From: RHKX01 sp035759925
GTDB taxonomy: Bacteria > Actinomycetota > Thermoleophilia > Solirubrobacterales > 70-9
Reading direction: 5' to 3'
Length of the DNA stretch: 15,273 bases
Assembly (NCBI GenBank): GCA_035759925.1
Contig: DASTTY010000027.1
Coordinates: 1 to 15,273, forward strand
Shown: positions 15,017 to 15,273 of the stretch, piece by piece
Layout: each line of letters begins with the position of its first letter
Position numbering within the stretch: the stretch's first letter is position 1
Notes under the pieces: model-generated
Told to the model about the DNA's origin: nothing
What the model saw: the letters and a program-made list of their open reading frames with translations, nothing else
The model's database searches: none
Translations under genes and position numbers: made by a program

Positions 15017-15273
15017 GCCGGGCCGCTCCCCTCGACGCTCGGCTCGACCGCGGCCTGGGTGTCGGCGGCGGGCGGCGGCGCTCCCTCGAAGGCGTCGGGC
15101 CGGCGGCGGAGCAGGCCGACGAACAGGGCCAGCATCACCTTGACCATGTAGTAGGCGGCGCGCGGGTAGTCGATCGAGCTGCGTCCGAACCCGCGGGCGT
15201 TCATCCGCACCTGGACCTCGTGGATCCGCAGCCGGTTGTTGTGGAGCATCAGGATCGCCTCGACCTCGGGGTA
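15013..15273 (-). CDS. Polyisoprenyl-phosphate glycosyltransferase (GT2), C-terminal part (5' end outside window)
   Basis: The last 86 residues of a longer protein. The frame is open to the window edge, so the ATG at 15249 is internal, not a start. YPEVEAILMLHNNRLRIHEV, then VQVRMNARGFGRSSIDYPR and AYYMVKVMLALFVGLLRRRP, match the C-terminus of dolichol-phosphate mannose/glucose synthase-like enzymes, which transfer a sugar from a nucleotide donor to a lipid phosphate at the inner membrane face. The R-x-x-G-x-S segment and the amphipathic or membrane helix after it are typical. A Pro/Ala-rich acidic tail (from about residue 60) is an extra. The stop overlaps the DUF2304 start. The catalytic domain is outside the window, so substrate cannot be judged. 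Confidence 0.83.
   Translation of the reverse strand, partial: YPEVEAILMLHNNRLRIHEVQVRMNARGFGRSSIDYPRAAYYMVKVMLALFVGLLRRRPDAFEGAPPPAADTQAAVEPSVEGSGPA

Noticed and set aside
15013..15249. Complete small gene starting at ATG 15249
   Set aside because: The frame stays open to the window edge, and the upstream residues (YPEVEAIL) match the glycosyltransferase family, so the ATG is internal.

Overview
This window looks like a chromosomal segment from a very GC-rich actinobacterium-like organism. The coding density, GTG/TTG starts, strong third-position GC and long antisense shadow frames fit this. The style of the proteins suggests the Thermoleophilia/Solirubrobacterales, but that placement is inference. 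There is no integrase, transposase, CRISPR array or phage gene, so it reads as core chromosome with a few small lineage-specific genes.

Left block, all on + (1-5313): the 3' end of thymidylate kinase (tmk) overlaps by ATGA a DNA polymerase III delta' gene (holB). A membrane histidine kinase, an OmpR-type response regulator and glutamyl-Q tRNA(Asp) synthetase (gluQ) follow with short gaps, then tRNA-Thr(CGU) and a tiny membrane protein. tmk and holB serve DNA replication. The kinase and regulator form a two-component pair. gluQ and the tRNA belong to translation.

Middle block (5314-6871, +): a 117-residue secreted protein ending in an LPFTG sortase signal, a DUF2294 protein with a TTG start, and an Hsp20 chaperone. 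The gaps here hold most of the visible regulatory DNA: a possible FliA-like promoter, a perfect 16-bp palindrome, and a promoter region with repeated ATATCT motifs. Two strong hairpins at 6811-6871 end the block.

Right-centre (6880-11667): a D-2-hydroxyacid dehydrogenase (-) diverges from a family 2 glycosyltransferase (+). A large secreted protein (+) follows, with a PQQ sugar-dehydrogenase-type propeller joined to PKD, Ig-like and PEGA-like domains. It converges on lon, and a duplicated hairpin separates them.

Right end (11667-15273): lon (-) and a MarR-family regulator (+) diverge from a short AT-rich region carrying two exact copies of a 15-bp sequence, which suggests shared control. After marR come DUF2304 and the 3' end of a polyisoprenyl-phosphate glycosyltransferase, both on -, overlapping by ATGA.

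No complete novel defence or mobile system is evident. The best leads are the lon/marR repeat region, the tiny LPFTG protein with its promoter, the palindrome before DUF2294, and the 7-bp tandem repeat across the tmk/holB junction. No stretch longer than 300 bases lacks a gene; the largest gap is about 130 bases (5741-5870).
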